64,000 nt of DNA from Terebella lapidaria (lineage: Eukaryota; Annelida; Polychaeta; Terebellida; Terebellidae). Under the pieces are notes generated by a model. It was not told the origin of the DNA. It ran no database searches and was given only the letters and a program-made list of their open reading frames with translations. The DNA lies in assembly GCA_949152475.1 (NCBI GenBank), contig OX424555.1, positions 19,610,868-19,674,867 on the forward strand, in the 5' to 3' direction. This document shows positions 48,553-60,910 of the stretch, one piece after another (the stretch's first letter is position 1; every line of letters starts with the position of its first letter). The translations under genes and the position numbers were made by a program.

Positions 48553-51500
48553 CATCTTGAGAAAGGGAACGATTTCTCATCCTCGATAACATCCGGTTGA
48601 TCATATAAAAATATTGTAGAAGTGAAAGAAACAATTCATCACCTTGATTACATGATACTATGTGTAAATGCATGATGCTAAAAAAAAACACATGAAGGTC
48701 ATGATGAAAATATCTAAATTTTGAAATCTTGTCTAGAAAAAAATTGTTCCCCAAATTATTGACTGCTCGATTAAATGCACTAGTGAAATACAGTCAGCCG
48801 CTGGCGGAGAAGTGAGACCGGGTATCTGTAGCTGAGACTAGTAGGGGCTTGAGGTATTGCTGGGATACATATATTTCTGGACATCTGACACCCAGACAGT
48901 AGCAGAGGAAATCTGATTGGATAATTCAGTGGTTATGGCATGACTAAAAATACACTCTGGGTGATGTTGAGATCCATGCTGTATTTTCAGGTCAAATTGG
49001 GAATATCGAGGGTGTTGGTCACAGGTGATGTTTTTTCAAAACACAATTTTCCATATTGTCACACTTCATACCTGGAAGTATGATTTCATAAATTTGTGTC
49101 TGGTTCCTCCAAAATAATTTCCAGGGGGGGGGGGGGATTTGTGAGATTAATAATTGTTATGGAAAATATCATTTGGGATTGCCCGATTTCATCTGATAAC
49201 TTAATAACCATATTCAACAGGTAAATATAAATATAAATATATATGAGTTTTGTGACACCATCCATTTTCGAATTGAGGTACATTAGGAGTATAGAACTAT
49301 ATGCAATTGTTTTCAAACCAAATAATTTATCAGACAAAAATAGCTTACTTATCTATGCAAACTGATCTGTATCAGTAGGCTTATTAATGAAGCATGCCTC
49401 TGATGACCAATGTTATTTATAGGTTCATGTATGAGCCATGAGTTATGCACCAACAATGTGAGGAGAGCAATTGATGTAGGCAGGTCAAGTTGAAAGCTTT
49501 TTTTGGATGCCATTCGCAGGCCCCGCAGTTTCATTCATAAAGATGAGACATGGATGAGAGATAAGAGCTCGTTGATGTGGCTCTATTAGTACAACATCCT
49601 GTTCTTTGCCATACCCTTCACAATCACATTATAAATACTCGATTATGGCCAGTGGTAATGGGAATTATGGGCGAATTTTTTGTGTCAATGTCATAGTGGG
49701 TATCAGTTTGGCACTCATGATGCGCAAACGTTTTATTAAGTAGCATAGAGCAAAAGCATCATCATAACATATTCTGTTTATGTTTTGATATATTCTTACT
49801 ACTGAATGAAACAATTCAAAGAAGAAATTGCGTTGAAATAGACTTGACATACAGTGGTACCCTTGGTATCAATCATCCAGACGGATCATCGAAGCAAACA
49901 TTATAATATTAATAATTGCAAACTAGCTAATAAAGGAGATGATTGTATACATTAAATAATACATGGGCATCACCTTCAAACTCATGCTCTATCCTGGTGC
50001 ATATATTAGCATGACTATGTTTTTGTTGAAAAAGAAAACATATTTTAACAGCTTGCCCTTCATCAATATGTACATATTTCATTGCCGATCAGTATCTCCT
50101 TGGCTGTTCCGAAGACTTTCTGGAATTTTGTCAACCGAAAGTCATGCAATTTGTTATACAGAATATTTCGCATCCTTTGTTTACCCAGTGGTATGATTTG
50201 TATTATTACGCATATATCTGAGAGATGCCTTATCTTGTGATCTCTGGTGAGGAAGGTCATGTGTATGTCAACGTGAGTTATGCACGGCTGTGCTGATACT
50301 ACATGCGGAGATAGATAACTGTTTATTTGTTAAGGGAACACAATGCTAAAGTGGACACTAGTATCCTAGAATTTTTGTAAATCTGATTGACACATTTCAT
50401 GTTTTTGGTTACGCATGAATACACTATTGACTGGCAAAATAAGTCATTTAAGTCATTATGCACATCGTTGTCATCTACCTATGCTGGATTTCTTATGAAA
50501 GTATATGAAAGTATATCTAATGAAAATACATATACATGTATCATAATTATGCAAGGTTTGCTACCATGTACTAGCTTATAGCTTATATACATGTAAATTC
50601 CACTCCTGTCAGGACCAAGAAAAATGTTTACATAGATATTATTCAAGTTCAAGTGGAGGGATCCTCTCAACCAAGTTCATACAAAAATGCATCATAGACA
50701 TTGAGGGGCTTTTGCCTGATCAAGGTTGTCTGAGCTCCTTTAGTGTGATCGTGATGAATGTGAAGGGCAACATCCAACCACCTTGAGAAGGAACCTGATG
50801 ACTTTAATTGATTGGGAATTAATTAAGAGAAACAGGTTGTAAACATGGCCACAGTGATGTCAGGCCACAGTGATGTCACTCAATTACATGACCTACATCA
50901 GAAGCACTGGGAGCCACCTTTAGCTACATCCATGTCACTGACATGGATGCACTGTAATTCCTTGGATCGACTTCCCGTCGGCTTTGTGGTCGTTGTATCG
51001 GTATTTGTCACATCAATAATGGCGTAGTGGTGGATGATGCTGATAAGAGCAGACGTTGTTCAGGAAGTCTGTTGACTGACACTCACACCAGAGCGACATA
51101 AACTGCTGCACCGAGTGTCACCAAGAAATGTCATAATTAACTGCTCCCGGCAACTGATAGTTACTCAATGAAAAATCAACTACGCAGATTACGATGCGAC
51201 AGGAAGGTATCAAAAACAGCAATATATGCTTCAAATTTCACGTCGTTGTTTTCTTTACTGTAGAAGTCAATCAATAGAATGCTGGGTTTCCCGCATTTAC
51301 TCACATTTCCCAGGACAACGACTGGTGTTGTTTTCTTTCATGCTAGAAATAGTATCATCTAGCATGTGTCTTTCGTATTTAAGATTTGCGACACGTGAAC
51401 ACATCCACTTTGGGAAGGAAGCCAACTTACTTCCCGGTGGCGTGCAGGCAATAGAATGAAACCATGTACTGTGTGACATAATTATGAGCTGGCGGTACTG

Positions 51501-53093
51501 TGGTCATGCAGTGGCAGCATGTACGTGTTATGAAACTCACGACATTTTTACACAATCTTCAGGGTGTAAAATCAGCATGGGTGCACAAGGTTGTCAGGGA
51601 CATTGTAATATTAAAAATATTGATTGATTTGACGATCATTACCTGGTCATGATACCTGTTATGATTGTTTTCATCTCGCTGTTAAGTACATACTTGAATC
51701 ATAAAATGCACTAATTTGCAAATGACAAAATAGACTTACTGCATGTAGATCTATATCAAATACACAAACTACTGATTGCACTTTATAAATATGAACATTT
51801 TGTGTGAATTAGTTATGTGTACCGGTTAGAACATGTGTACCAACAACGAAACTCCAGGTATAAATAATCACCAGAAAAGACCCAAAATGTGGCACTCACT
51901 TTTATGTATCATTTAGACTTATATTAGTTATTGATTTATGAGGTCCTTTCACCAGCAATAATGTATGAATATGGGTATATAAGACACAAGAAACATAATC
52001 TTCACCTGTCATTTCGAGTCGATCATGTGTACCATGTGTCTGGACAAATGGCATCTGACAATGGGCCTTCATTGGGAATATGACTGTCCATCTATCGTGT
52101 TATGTTACGAACATTATTTACAAAGGTTATTGGGTTTTTTTTGTGTTTGTGCCTGCTTGTAGAAACGGTGCCACCTCATCGGTCTTAACCTGCTCCATTC
52201 TCTAGGTGTTAGGTATTTTCAGCTGTGTGTGTTATGTATTGTTGAGGGAGATGGGATTCCAGTGCTAAGACGAAGGCCAGTGGGATTTTGTTACTTGTCA
52301 ATTCATTATCAGGTTATTCTTCCAATCCATCAAATCTTGATTGATTTCTAGATATGTTTTGTTATTTCTTCGCGTATTTCCTGTTGTGAATGACCTCTCA
52401 TGAATTAGAGTGTTGTTCATGTATCAAATTAACTGTGAATAATGGGCCATAATTTAAGCTTGCTGCTGGGATTTAGATTTCACTGGTGCTGTGATAATGA
52501 ATCAGTTGCATTAATTTCACTTTTTATCATCGTCAGTAGATGGCAAAACAAAACACGATGAGACGAGAGATTGAATACCAGCCCTGGGACAGTTTTAATT
52601 AGTTCAAGAATATTGGAGTTGGAATATTTTGTTAAACTGTGGCCTGAAATTTTCTATTCAACTGGCAGAGTTTCCCGACTGAAGTCTATATTTTGCAATG
52701 GGTCTGTCGGTGATATTTGAGCGATGCCCAGACACTTCGCTGTCAGATTCACGTTGTCTATGGTGCCATTACCATGCCTTCCACAGCAAAGGCTGGTGAG
52801 GACCTAGTCATAACATGAACACTACTTGAAAAAATGACCACATCATCTCAGAGCAAAGGAAGTCATTGACTTGGGGACAAACTTTATCATACGAAGTCCT
52901 AATTGCTACTGCACATGTGACAATGTAAATGTGTAAAGCCCATACATATTGCGATATTGTTCACTGGTACATGTCATCAAGAAGAAACAGTACAGAGAGT
53001 GTGAGTCTGTATGTTAGGGTATGTAAGCAACATGGTGATGTTCACTGCTCACGATTCAACGTACTTGTTGACAGTCATGTACAACTAATGATA
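48553..53093 (+). repeat. Tandem sub-unit 2 (about 4.5 kb)
   Basis: Direct tandem copy of 44,329-48,552, roughly 90% identical by eye. The junction at 48,552/48,553 is sharp: sub-unit 1 ends in GATAAATTAATGAC and runs straight into the start motif, while the end of sub-unit 2 (GATAAATTATTACAATT) continues into different sequence. A poly-G tract at 49,123-49,136 matches the one at 45,240-45,255. No gene recognised. Confidence 0.84.
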
Positions 53094-56000
53094 AATTATT
53101 ACAATTTATAATATCAGCCTTTATGAATAATTTTTATTAAGAATGGTCATAAAAAACAACTTCAAAAAATCTTCTCATTTGACACGGAGTTTTATTGTGT
53201 TGATTGTGTATAAAGCGTTATTCTTTTATAACCATATTCTTGACTGTATTTACAAGTATTTTCCTGTTATAACAAAATGAACCTGTAATATGGTGTAATT
53301 CAATGGGCAACACGCGTGAAAAAAGTCTCTAGAGCATGTCAAAGTTTGATTGAATGTTTCAGCTTGGAGCAGTTGTGGGAGTAGCTTTTCCACTTTCAGC
53401 AATGTGATGACATGGTCTTAACGTTTTTGCAGTTATCTTCTGTTAAATTCCTTCTAGCCTTCGAAATGTAGGCTGATTGGAAATGATCGGATCCGACATG
53501 GCTTATTGCCTCTCTGTATGTCATTGTAGCTTGGACCAGCAGTTGTAGCTCTATTTATAGGCAGATATATGTTCTGGGTATTAATCAAATCCCCAACAGC
53601 TGCTATAACTGAGACACCAGCAAGATGGTGTGCTAGCAGCTAAGGGAACGATGCCCAAGTGCCGTTTGTTTCAAGGACACCTTGCACCTGAGGTGAGCTG
53701 ATTGTCAATGTTGGATGAGTGGAGGTGACAGAGATGTCATCACCTAAGGTTGGAGTATATACAGGACATGTCCACTAATCATAAAAGGTCTCGTGTCCAG
53801 GCCTGCCCCATTAACATGACATCTCTGGTATCCTTATTCATAAGTGTTCCCTTATTCATTTGAAAATATTTGTTATGTAAACTTCATCATAAACTTGATT
53901 GATCAAGGTTGAACAAGGTCAATTATTCATGACACAAGTTTCTTTATTTACTCAAATTGGTTTCCATGAAGCCCTCATTTCCGTTACGACTGAGCCAAAT
54001 CTGCCATGATCGCATTTGACATGATTGTTGTCATGGTTAATGTCAACACCTTTGGACCTGCTATTGGTCTGTAATCAGCCGTGTCGTTTCACCCAAGTCA
54101 CTGGTCTCTTAAGTGCCTCGGCTGTTTTCAGTCTGAGCTACTGTCGAGGGAGGGAGATGTTGCAATGAGGCATTTGAACATGTTTTCCGAGAGCCGTGGT
54201 AATTCCCGCTGATGGTGCAAGGTCTCTCAGGGCCTCATCCTTGTCACTCCAGTAATGGTACCTGGCCTCTCGGGCCACGACACCTTGGTAATTGCATCAG
54301 GAGACACTTTAAAATGGAAAAGTTTTTTTGCCTTCTATGTGATTGCAGTCATCCTCATTGAGCTTTCAAGTGTCTTTATATGTGTTGGAGATTTTCTCAC
54401 CATCTGACACTTGGTTGTTTTTGGCCACAGAGGACACAGTCATAAGCCAATTCCAGCATTTGTCAGGTTTTAGATGGGGAAGAATTCCAATGGGATGTGG
54501 CTACTTGTCACCATTTGTCACTAGTGCTTTACTAAACATGACAGCACAATAAACTGCCTACTGATGTCCAGGATATTGGCATGAACTAGCCTTATCAGGC
54601 ATGTGAGGCATGTGAGACGTTACAACTTATATATATATAATTGTCACCGTTGCAAAAAAATGATTTTTCAAAAATAATTCTTATGTTATCTGTAAGTCGC
54701 TATAACAAATAATTAATATGAAGTTGAATATAATTGAACACCTATAAGCACTTGTTGTCCTGACTGCCGGGAGACCGCTGAATGGCGGAGATCCCTAATT
54801 GTATTATTGATTTATTCCTGATGGAGCAACCAACTATAGCAGTCCAGTTGCCAATGACACGGTGTTGCTTGCTCGAAGACAAGGGAAACTCCCCGATGTA
54901 TGTCTATCCTTTCCGATAAGAATTCTCGTCGGTACAATTGTACAACAATTTATGAACAGATGATAATAGGCTTTACAAGTTACAGTTAGAACTCTAATGA
55001 ACAAGTTAAAATTTTAAAGAATGACCCTATTACCCCCAACCTATCAAAGTAGACCTTAAGAGAAGTGCAGTAAATGTGGCAATGTTCAAAGCAATAGCAA
55101 GAACACGGCAACACCTGACTGGCAGTTTTGGGAACCACATACTTGATTGTCAGCTCTGCTCCTGATCAATCCCTCTACTTGTTCTTGACAAATTGCTCCT
55201 GTGCTATGTCAGTTTTTCAGGTTTTGCAGGTCCCTCTGTTAACTTTTGCAGGTCCCTCTACTTGAAATCATGTGGCTACAGATACTTGAAGGTATCTGGG
55301 GCTTCAGTGAAGATGTCAATACTCTCCATTTAGATTGAAAAATTGTTAAAATGGCCATCAGTTTGTAAGGATTCGGCTTTATTATCGCTAGTACTACACA
55401 TTTATTAGCATGGGTCTGTGTTTTTTCTGATCATAAATCGCGTTGCACCTGTTACATATTACAGCAAGTTTTATTTTAAAACCACAGATGTTAAGTACAA
55501 ATGACCTTATTCCCAATGGTTACTGTCGTTATGCCACAGAAAAAATCATACATGTGGAAGTCTGTGTCATGATTTTCTGAGTGTCTATAAGGACGTGGGA
55601 GAACTTGGTGAACTGTTCTCGGACCTCAGTGACAATTATCGACGTATTTGGATTCATCTCACAACAGTGATTAATATGACCCAAGTCTGCTTGAATTGCT
55701 GTGAAGAGAGGTCTCTTCATCCCAACCGTACTCAAACTTAATGGTTTATTCGCAGATCTTGAGAGAAGAAAAGACTCCTTATTCCCCTCAACATTTGGTT
55801 GATTATATCAAAATATTGTGAAATTGAAAACATAATACATCGCATTGATAGCATGATAGGATGTGCAGGATGCAGGAAGCGATTTGAACAACATATGCAA
55901 GTCATGAATAAATTGAACAAAAATTGAGATCTTGTCCTAGTTATGGTTGTTCCCCAAAGTAGTGATTGCTTTGACAAAATGCACTTGTGAGATACAGACA

Positions 56001-57997
56001 GCAGCTGGCGGAGAAGTGAGTCCAGGTATCTGTAGCTGAGACTGAGCACTTGAGGTACTGGCTGGGCACGCATGTATCTCTGGAGACATTTTGCTGCCTC
56101 AAACTGTCCTGACTGACGGGCGGCCGCTGAGTGGCTGAATTCCTCGATTTTAATGTTGATTCTCTGGTGGAGCCCGCGCAGAATTCCTGCAGCTAGTGGC
56201 ACAGTGTCGCTTGCTCGGAAAGTAGGGAAACTATTTTTTATTAGCGACAAACTGCAGCAGCCCACACAGTCAGATTTGCCTCAAACAAAACACAGTGGTA
56301 GCAGAATGGTGCCGTCAAGTGTGGTCACCCACTGACTATGCTGGGGCTGTCCGTGTGTGCTGTATCAGAGCAGGACTCCAACTGGATAGTGGATGTTGTA
56401 CATGGACTATGTCACGTCATATCAATGACGGGCTTTGGATACGTTTGTATTCACATCAGACAGAGGTTATTTCGGTTATGTCTCTATACCCTGAATTGTA
56501 CACACTGGCACATGGACAGCAGTGCATGGAATCTGATTGGATAATTGAATGGTTATGACATCACGGCAGTATCTTGGCAGCGCGGTGTGCTCAGAATGAC
56601 TGTGGTCATTCTAACACTGAAAATACTTTCTGAGGTAATATTGAGATCCATCCATTATGTGGCCCGAGTATCATAGGCTGCACCTTAATACTACTCACCC
56701 GCTAAATGAATGTTATATTCATTTAATCCATCTTTCACCTTTTTAAACCATATTGAATATAGAGGAAAGCGCAAGATGTGATACTTGGGTCCATATGTTC
56801 AGAGTACGCCGAAAGGTCAAAGTTTGGATACGGTGTTGTCAAAGGTATAATTGAATCTTGCTTCATATTATCACACTTGAAAAACTGTGTCTAGTTCCAA
56901 AAAATACCTGGAGGTAAAATTTTATGACAAAATTAATTGTGCTGGAAAATGAACAAAATTTTGACAATCATAAATCATCATGTAAACAGGAATCTGGCAA
57001 GTTTTCTGGTACCATCGATTTTAGAATGAAGAATCAATAGGAATATAGAACTAAGGAAGATTCTCCAAAGAACAAAACGTACTGGATAAAAACGACTACT
57101 GCTCTGTAACAGTATCAAAGCATCATGCCTCTAAATCCCGTGGAATCTCTAGGTTCCTGTATGAACCTGGAGAATTTTACCGACGATGTGAGGAGAGCAG
57201 TTGATGTAGCTGGGTCAACTTAAAAGATTTCATTGGGTGCCATTTGCAAGGCACGCGATTCCCCAGAGGTCAAGATGAGACATGGGTGAGAGATGTGGCG
57301 CTATCATCAAAACCTTCTGTGTTTAGCCATGTCCTTCAAAATCACATTATAAATATTCATGCACAAATGGTCATACTCAATGATGGTCAGTGTTAATGGC
57401 TTTCATGGGCAAATGTTCGTGTGTGTTGATGGCATATAACCATCTGATCAGGACTGATGATGTGTTTTGAAACCGTTCTATAAATCATCATGAATCGACA
57501 TCATCAACACAGTTTGCTCGTAATGTTTGACTGGTTATGTGTAGTGTATCCAGTAATACTGTGGTGAAATGGACATTATGTAAGTAGTATTGTTGGTACA
57601 AGTAATTAAGTTTTCCCCGCAACAAATATTCATCATATTAACACTTGCAACCGAGCTAATAACAAGATGCCTACACAAAATACACCAAATATATGAAGGT
57701 GAAATTCATGCTTTATTCTGGTGCATTGTAGATCTATTATGTTGTGGAGAAACTTTCCAACATTATTGTCACAGCCTGTTTTTTCTTCAATAAGTATATG
57801 ATATATATTGACTGGTCAGTTTTTGTTTAGCTGGTCAGCATACATTCTTTGATTTTGTCAGCAGCACGGCATGCAACCTCACTTCTGACACGGTTCAATT
57901 TGGAATACAGAATATTGTGTAAATTTTTTTCTTCGGTCCCGTAGTGTGATTAAGGCACACAGATATTAGGGATATCATATCTTGTGATCTCTGGAGA
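53094..57997 (+). repeat. Distal direct unit copy, no gene
   Basis: 53,400-54,300 matches 20,150-21,240; 54,340-54,900 matches 40,150-40,560; 55,480-57,990 runs parallel to 29,280-32,240 in the right arm. The long minus-strand frame at 55,738-56,265 overlaps a block also seen at 16,165-16,500 and 30,318-30,662, but the three translations diverge through shifts and the strand reading is inconsistent, so I do not call it a gene. Confidence 0.6.
56658..56793. mobile_element. 136-bp MITE at a TA site
   Basis: Ends TGTGGCCCGAGTATCAT and, inverted, TGGACCCAAGTATCAC, flanked by TA at 56,656-56,657 and 56,794-56,795. Paralogous sequence at about 31,030-31,050 runs without the insert. The centre has a further inverted pair, TAAATGAATG / CATTCATTTA-like (about 56,704-56,727), so the whole element can fold. 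No coding capacity. Confidence 0.75.
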
Positions 57998-59716
57998 ATG
58001 TCATATAATGGAGTGTGGACTATGCTGTGCATTTTGAATAGCTGTGCCAGTATTAAATGCAGAAATACCTATAAATCTGTCAGGGGCAGTACATGTGTGT
58101 TGAAAATAGGATTCTTCAGGTTCCTGTCAGACCTATCACGGCGTATATTAGTGTACTTTGGGATCATGGATGCAGTTGAGGAGCATGCCAGAAAATGGAC
58201 AAAGCGAGAAAAGGCAGAAACTGATTCTCTGTCAGAATGGGTCAAACAGATTAGGTCATTGGTAAACAAACGCATTAATGTTTTGTCAAAGTCAGTTAGT
58301 ACTAAATACAGCTCTGTCTTCAATGATCCCGTGGTTACTAATAGTTTGTTGAAACTTAAAGAAAGGTTCGTCATTGTCCCTGCAGATAAAGCTTCTAATA
58401 ATGTTGTTTTTGTTTGTAAAGCATACTATATACAGTGTTTGTTTAACGAACTGGGTATTGCCAACAATACTAATTCCAATAGTACATACCAAGCCATTAC
58501 CGTGCCCAAACAGGATATCTTATCAAATCATGTGTCCGTATTGCATTCGTTTGGTATTACTACCTCATGTAAAGATTCTAATCTTCCAAACTTATATTGG
58601 ATCCCAAAGTTGCACAAAAATCCACACAAACAAAGATATATTTCAGGTTCAGCGTCATGTTCTACCAAAGCCCTTTCAAAAATATTAACTGTTATATTGT
58701 CTAAAATTAAACAGGGTCTCCAAAAGTACTCTGAAACCATCTATTCTAGAAGTGGTGTAAACCAAATGTGGATATTAAAAAATTCCAAATCTTTATTGGA
58801 ATACCTACATGCTCACACACTTTCAAAAGTAACGTCTATCAAAACATTTGATTTCTCCACTTTGTACACAACTATACCTCATTCTGAACTGAAGTCTCAG
58901 CTTAAAAAACTAATCAATAATTCATTTTTCTCTAAAAAAGGACAACGTCGGTACCACTATATTGTAGTTAAATATAATACCGCTTATTTTGTTAAAGGCG
59001 ACTCTGATGCCCCATACAAATATACTGAAATAGATGTGATAAATATGGTTAATTTTCTGATTGATAATATTTTTGTGGAATTTGGTGGTCGAATATTTCA
59101 ACAAACTATTGGTATTCCCATGGGTACAAACTGTGCACCATTATTGGCAGACCTGTTTTTATACTCATATGAATCAGATTTTATCCAACATTTACAACGA
59201 GGAGGTTCTAAGAAACTAACATGTAATTTTAATTTCACTTTCCGATACATAGATGATGTATTGTCGCTAAATAATCCCAAGTTTGGTGATTATTTGGATG
59301 TCATATATCCTAAGGAACTTGAAATTAAAGATACTACAGACTCCGCTAATTTTTCCAACTATCTAGACCTGAGGTTGGAGATTGATAATGATTCTAACCT
59401 GTCAACTAGATTATATGACAAACGTGATGATTTCAATTTTTCCATAGTCAATTTCCCTTTTCTAAGCAGCAACATTCCTATGTCACCGGCATATGGTGTG
59501 TTTGTTTCTCAACTTATACGCTATTCCAGAGCTAGTTGCAAATATGAGGACTTTGTCTATCGAAGTGCCCAGCTAGTCTCTAAACTGCTGCGACAAGGAT
59601 ATGTTTTACCAAGACTTATAGCTGCGTTTAAGAAATTCTATGGACGTCATCATGATCTGGTTGACAAATACAGCAAATCCATGTCTGCCATGCAACTAGA
59701 TCTATTTTCATGTTAA
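57998..59716 (+). CDS. Reverse transcriptase, Penelope-like retroelement
   Basis: An uninterrupted 572-codon frame. RT motifs in order: VPADKASNNVV (about residue 127), LYWIPKLHKNPH (about 203), FDFSTLYTTIP with the first catalytic Asp at about 285, GIPMGTNCAPLLADLF (about 372), RYIDD with the catalytic Asp pair at about 419-420, and a C-terminal FYGRHHDLV region. No RNase H, integrase or protease. The ADKA motif and the PKLHK box are typical of the Penelope-like branch; no GIY-YIG nuclease domain is visible. The first 30-odd codons are host unit sequence (compare 32,165-32,240), so the element's own part starts near 58,100 and Met57 (58,166) is the first element methionine. This implies a 5'-truncated insertion. 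Copies in related families reverse-transcribe element RNA at a nicked target. Confidence 0.88.
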   Translation: MSYNGVWTMLCILNSCASIKCRNTYKSVRGSTCVLKIGFFRFLSDLSRRILVYFGIMDAVEEHARKWTKREKAETDSLSEWVKQIRSLVNKRINVLSKSVSTKYSSVFNDPVVTNSLLKLKERFVIVPADKASNNVVFVCKAYYIQCLFNELGIANNTNSNSTYQAITVPKQDILSNHVSVLHSFGITTSCKDSNLPNLYWIPKLHKNPHKQRYISGSASCSTKALSKILTVILSKIKQGLQKYSETIYSRSGVNQMWILKNSKSLLEYLHAHTLSKVTSIKTFDFSTLYTTIPHSELKSQLKKLINNSFFSKKGQRRYHYIVVKYNTAYFVKGDSDAPYKYTEIDVINMVNFLIDNIFVEFGGRIFQQTIGIPMGTNCAPLLADLFLYSYESDFIQHLQRGGSKKLTCNFNFTFRYIDDVLSLNNPKFGDYLDVIYPKELEIKDTTDSANFSNYLDLRLEIDNDSNLSTRLYDKRDDFNFSIVNFPFLSSNIPMSPAYGVFVSQLIRYSRASCKYEDFVYRSAQLVSKLLRQGYVLPRLIAAFKKFYGRHHDLVDKYSKSMSAMQLDLFSC

Positions 59717-59966
59717 TTTTGGGGAATTCATGACGGGTGCCACTAGTGGGGCAGGAAATGCTCACTCTTTCCGGAACACCTGATTTCACCTCCTAATGGC
59801 CATTTTGGGGGGTTCGTGAGTTTCCCTGTTATTTTTGTTTTCTCTCACTTCGTATGCCTGATATGACTTTCTGTCCCCGGACTATGAGATTGGATAACGG
59901 ACCCTGTTTTGTTTGCTCGGAATACTTAATACTGGGTATTGATTCCACGTCTATTAGCGGTATGTA
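58100..59966 (+). mobile_element. Penelope-like retroelement, 5'-truncated
   Basis: Covers the RT frame plus about 250 bases of 3' untranslated sequence containing GACGGGTGCCAC, GGAAATGCTC and CTTTCCGGAACACCTG, also present at 7,872 and (inverted) 12,190. Host sequence resumes after the adjacent LTR at about 60,550 (CATGTATAGTGACAGTGG; compare 32,245). ACATGT occurs at both edges and may be the target duplication. Confidence 0.75.
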
Positions 59967-60544
59967 TGTAGGCACGACCCCAGTGTTCAACACAATATTC
60001 TTTATTGGCACGTCAATCACTTGTCACGCATGAAATGAAATCAGCACGCTCACGGCCACACAATCACCGCTATTTATTGTCCACATATATTATCCCAGTT
60101 CTTGAAAATAGTCCTTTTGTAATAGTATAGTCCATAAATTCACAAGATATCCAGTTATTTCAGGAAATGTCTAAAACACATCTTCTCTGATCGGAGTCGT
60201 ATTCTACAATGCTGAATGATGGCGGGCATAGTCTGTGTGTCTGGGTATTTTCCCATTTTATATTGCTGCGGAAGTCGTGTATGATTGGCTATGTGTGATG
60301 TCATGTCATGTTCTGTACACGTGATGTCTGATTGCAGGGTAAAGGCCGTGTGGGTGGGTCGAGTGTTCTGATTGGTGTAAGTTATGATGCGGCTGTACTA
60401 AGTAGAATGTGTGTCATGTCTGCACGTAATTCTAAGAAGTGCTCAGCACTTCCAACAAGGATAGTTATTTATAGTTATTTATATAGCGTGTGGATAAGTG
60501 TGTGAAGTGAAAGTCCGTGTGGTGGAGGGTTTCGGGACGTTACA
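59967..60544 (-). mobile_element. Solo LTR fossil
   Basis: Read on the minus strand it starts TGTAACGTCCCG and ends GCCTACA (TG...CA), with a TATA-like GCTATATAAATAAC and an AATAAA (CCAATAAAGAATATTG) near the 3' end. Flanking pentamers ATGTA and ATATA differ at one base. No internal region, so this is a recombined single LTR. The size and TGTAACG start fit Ty3/Gypsy-type LTRs, but the family is not certain. Confidence 0.6.
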
Positions 60545-60910
60545 ATATAACAATATTCTACACATGTATAGTGACAGTGGAATACATGTAACTAGAAACG
60601 TTGCTAAATATGTATCCTAAAAATTGTGATTGAGAATGATTATATATTCATGTTGAAATTACTCAGGGCATTATCCTCGCTACATTTATTTTCAGGAGAT
60701 GGTGTGTTCATGTTTGGCGCCTGACAAACCACCATCATCGTCATTAACTCCCACTTCATTTCATCTGCTAATAACCAAAACATGTTCAAAGACATTTTCA
60801 AACATGGTAAGGGGCAATAGGAAATGAGGTGTTCGATAGAATAGGGCAAATAGATGTTTTGTTAGAGCATTTTCTTATGATGCTCATGTACGTCGTTGTC
60901 ACCTACCGTT

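Noticed and set aside
55738-56265. 175-codon minus-strand frame
   Set aside because: Same repeat block as above, in another copy; protein-level conservation is no better than DNA-level and no family is recognised.
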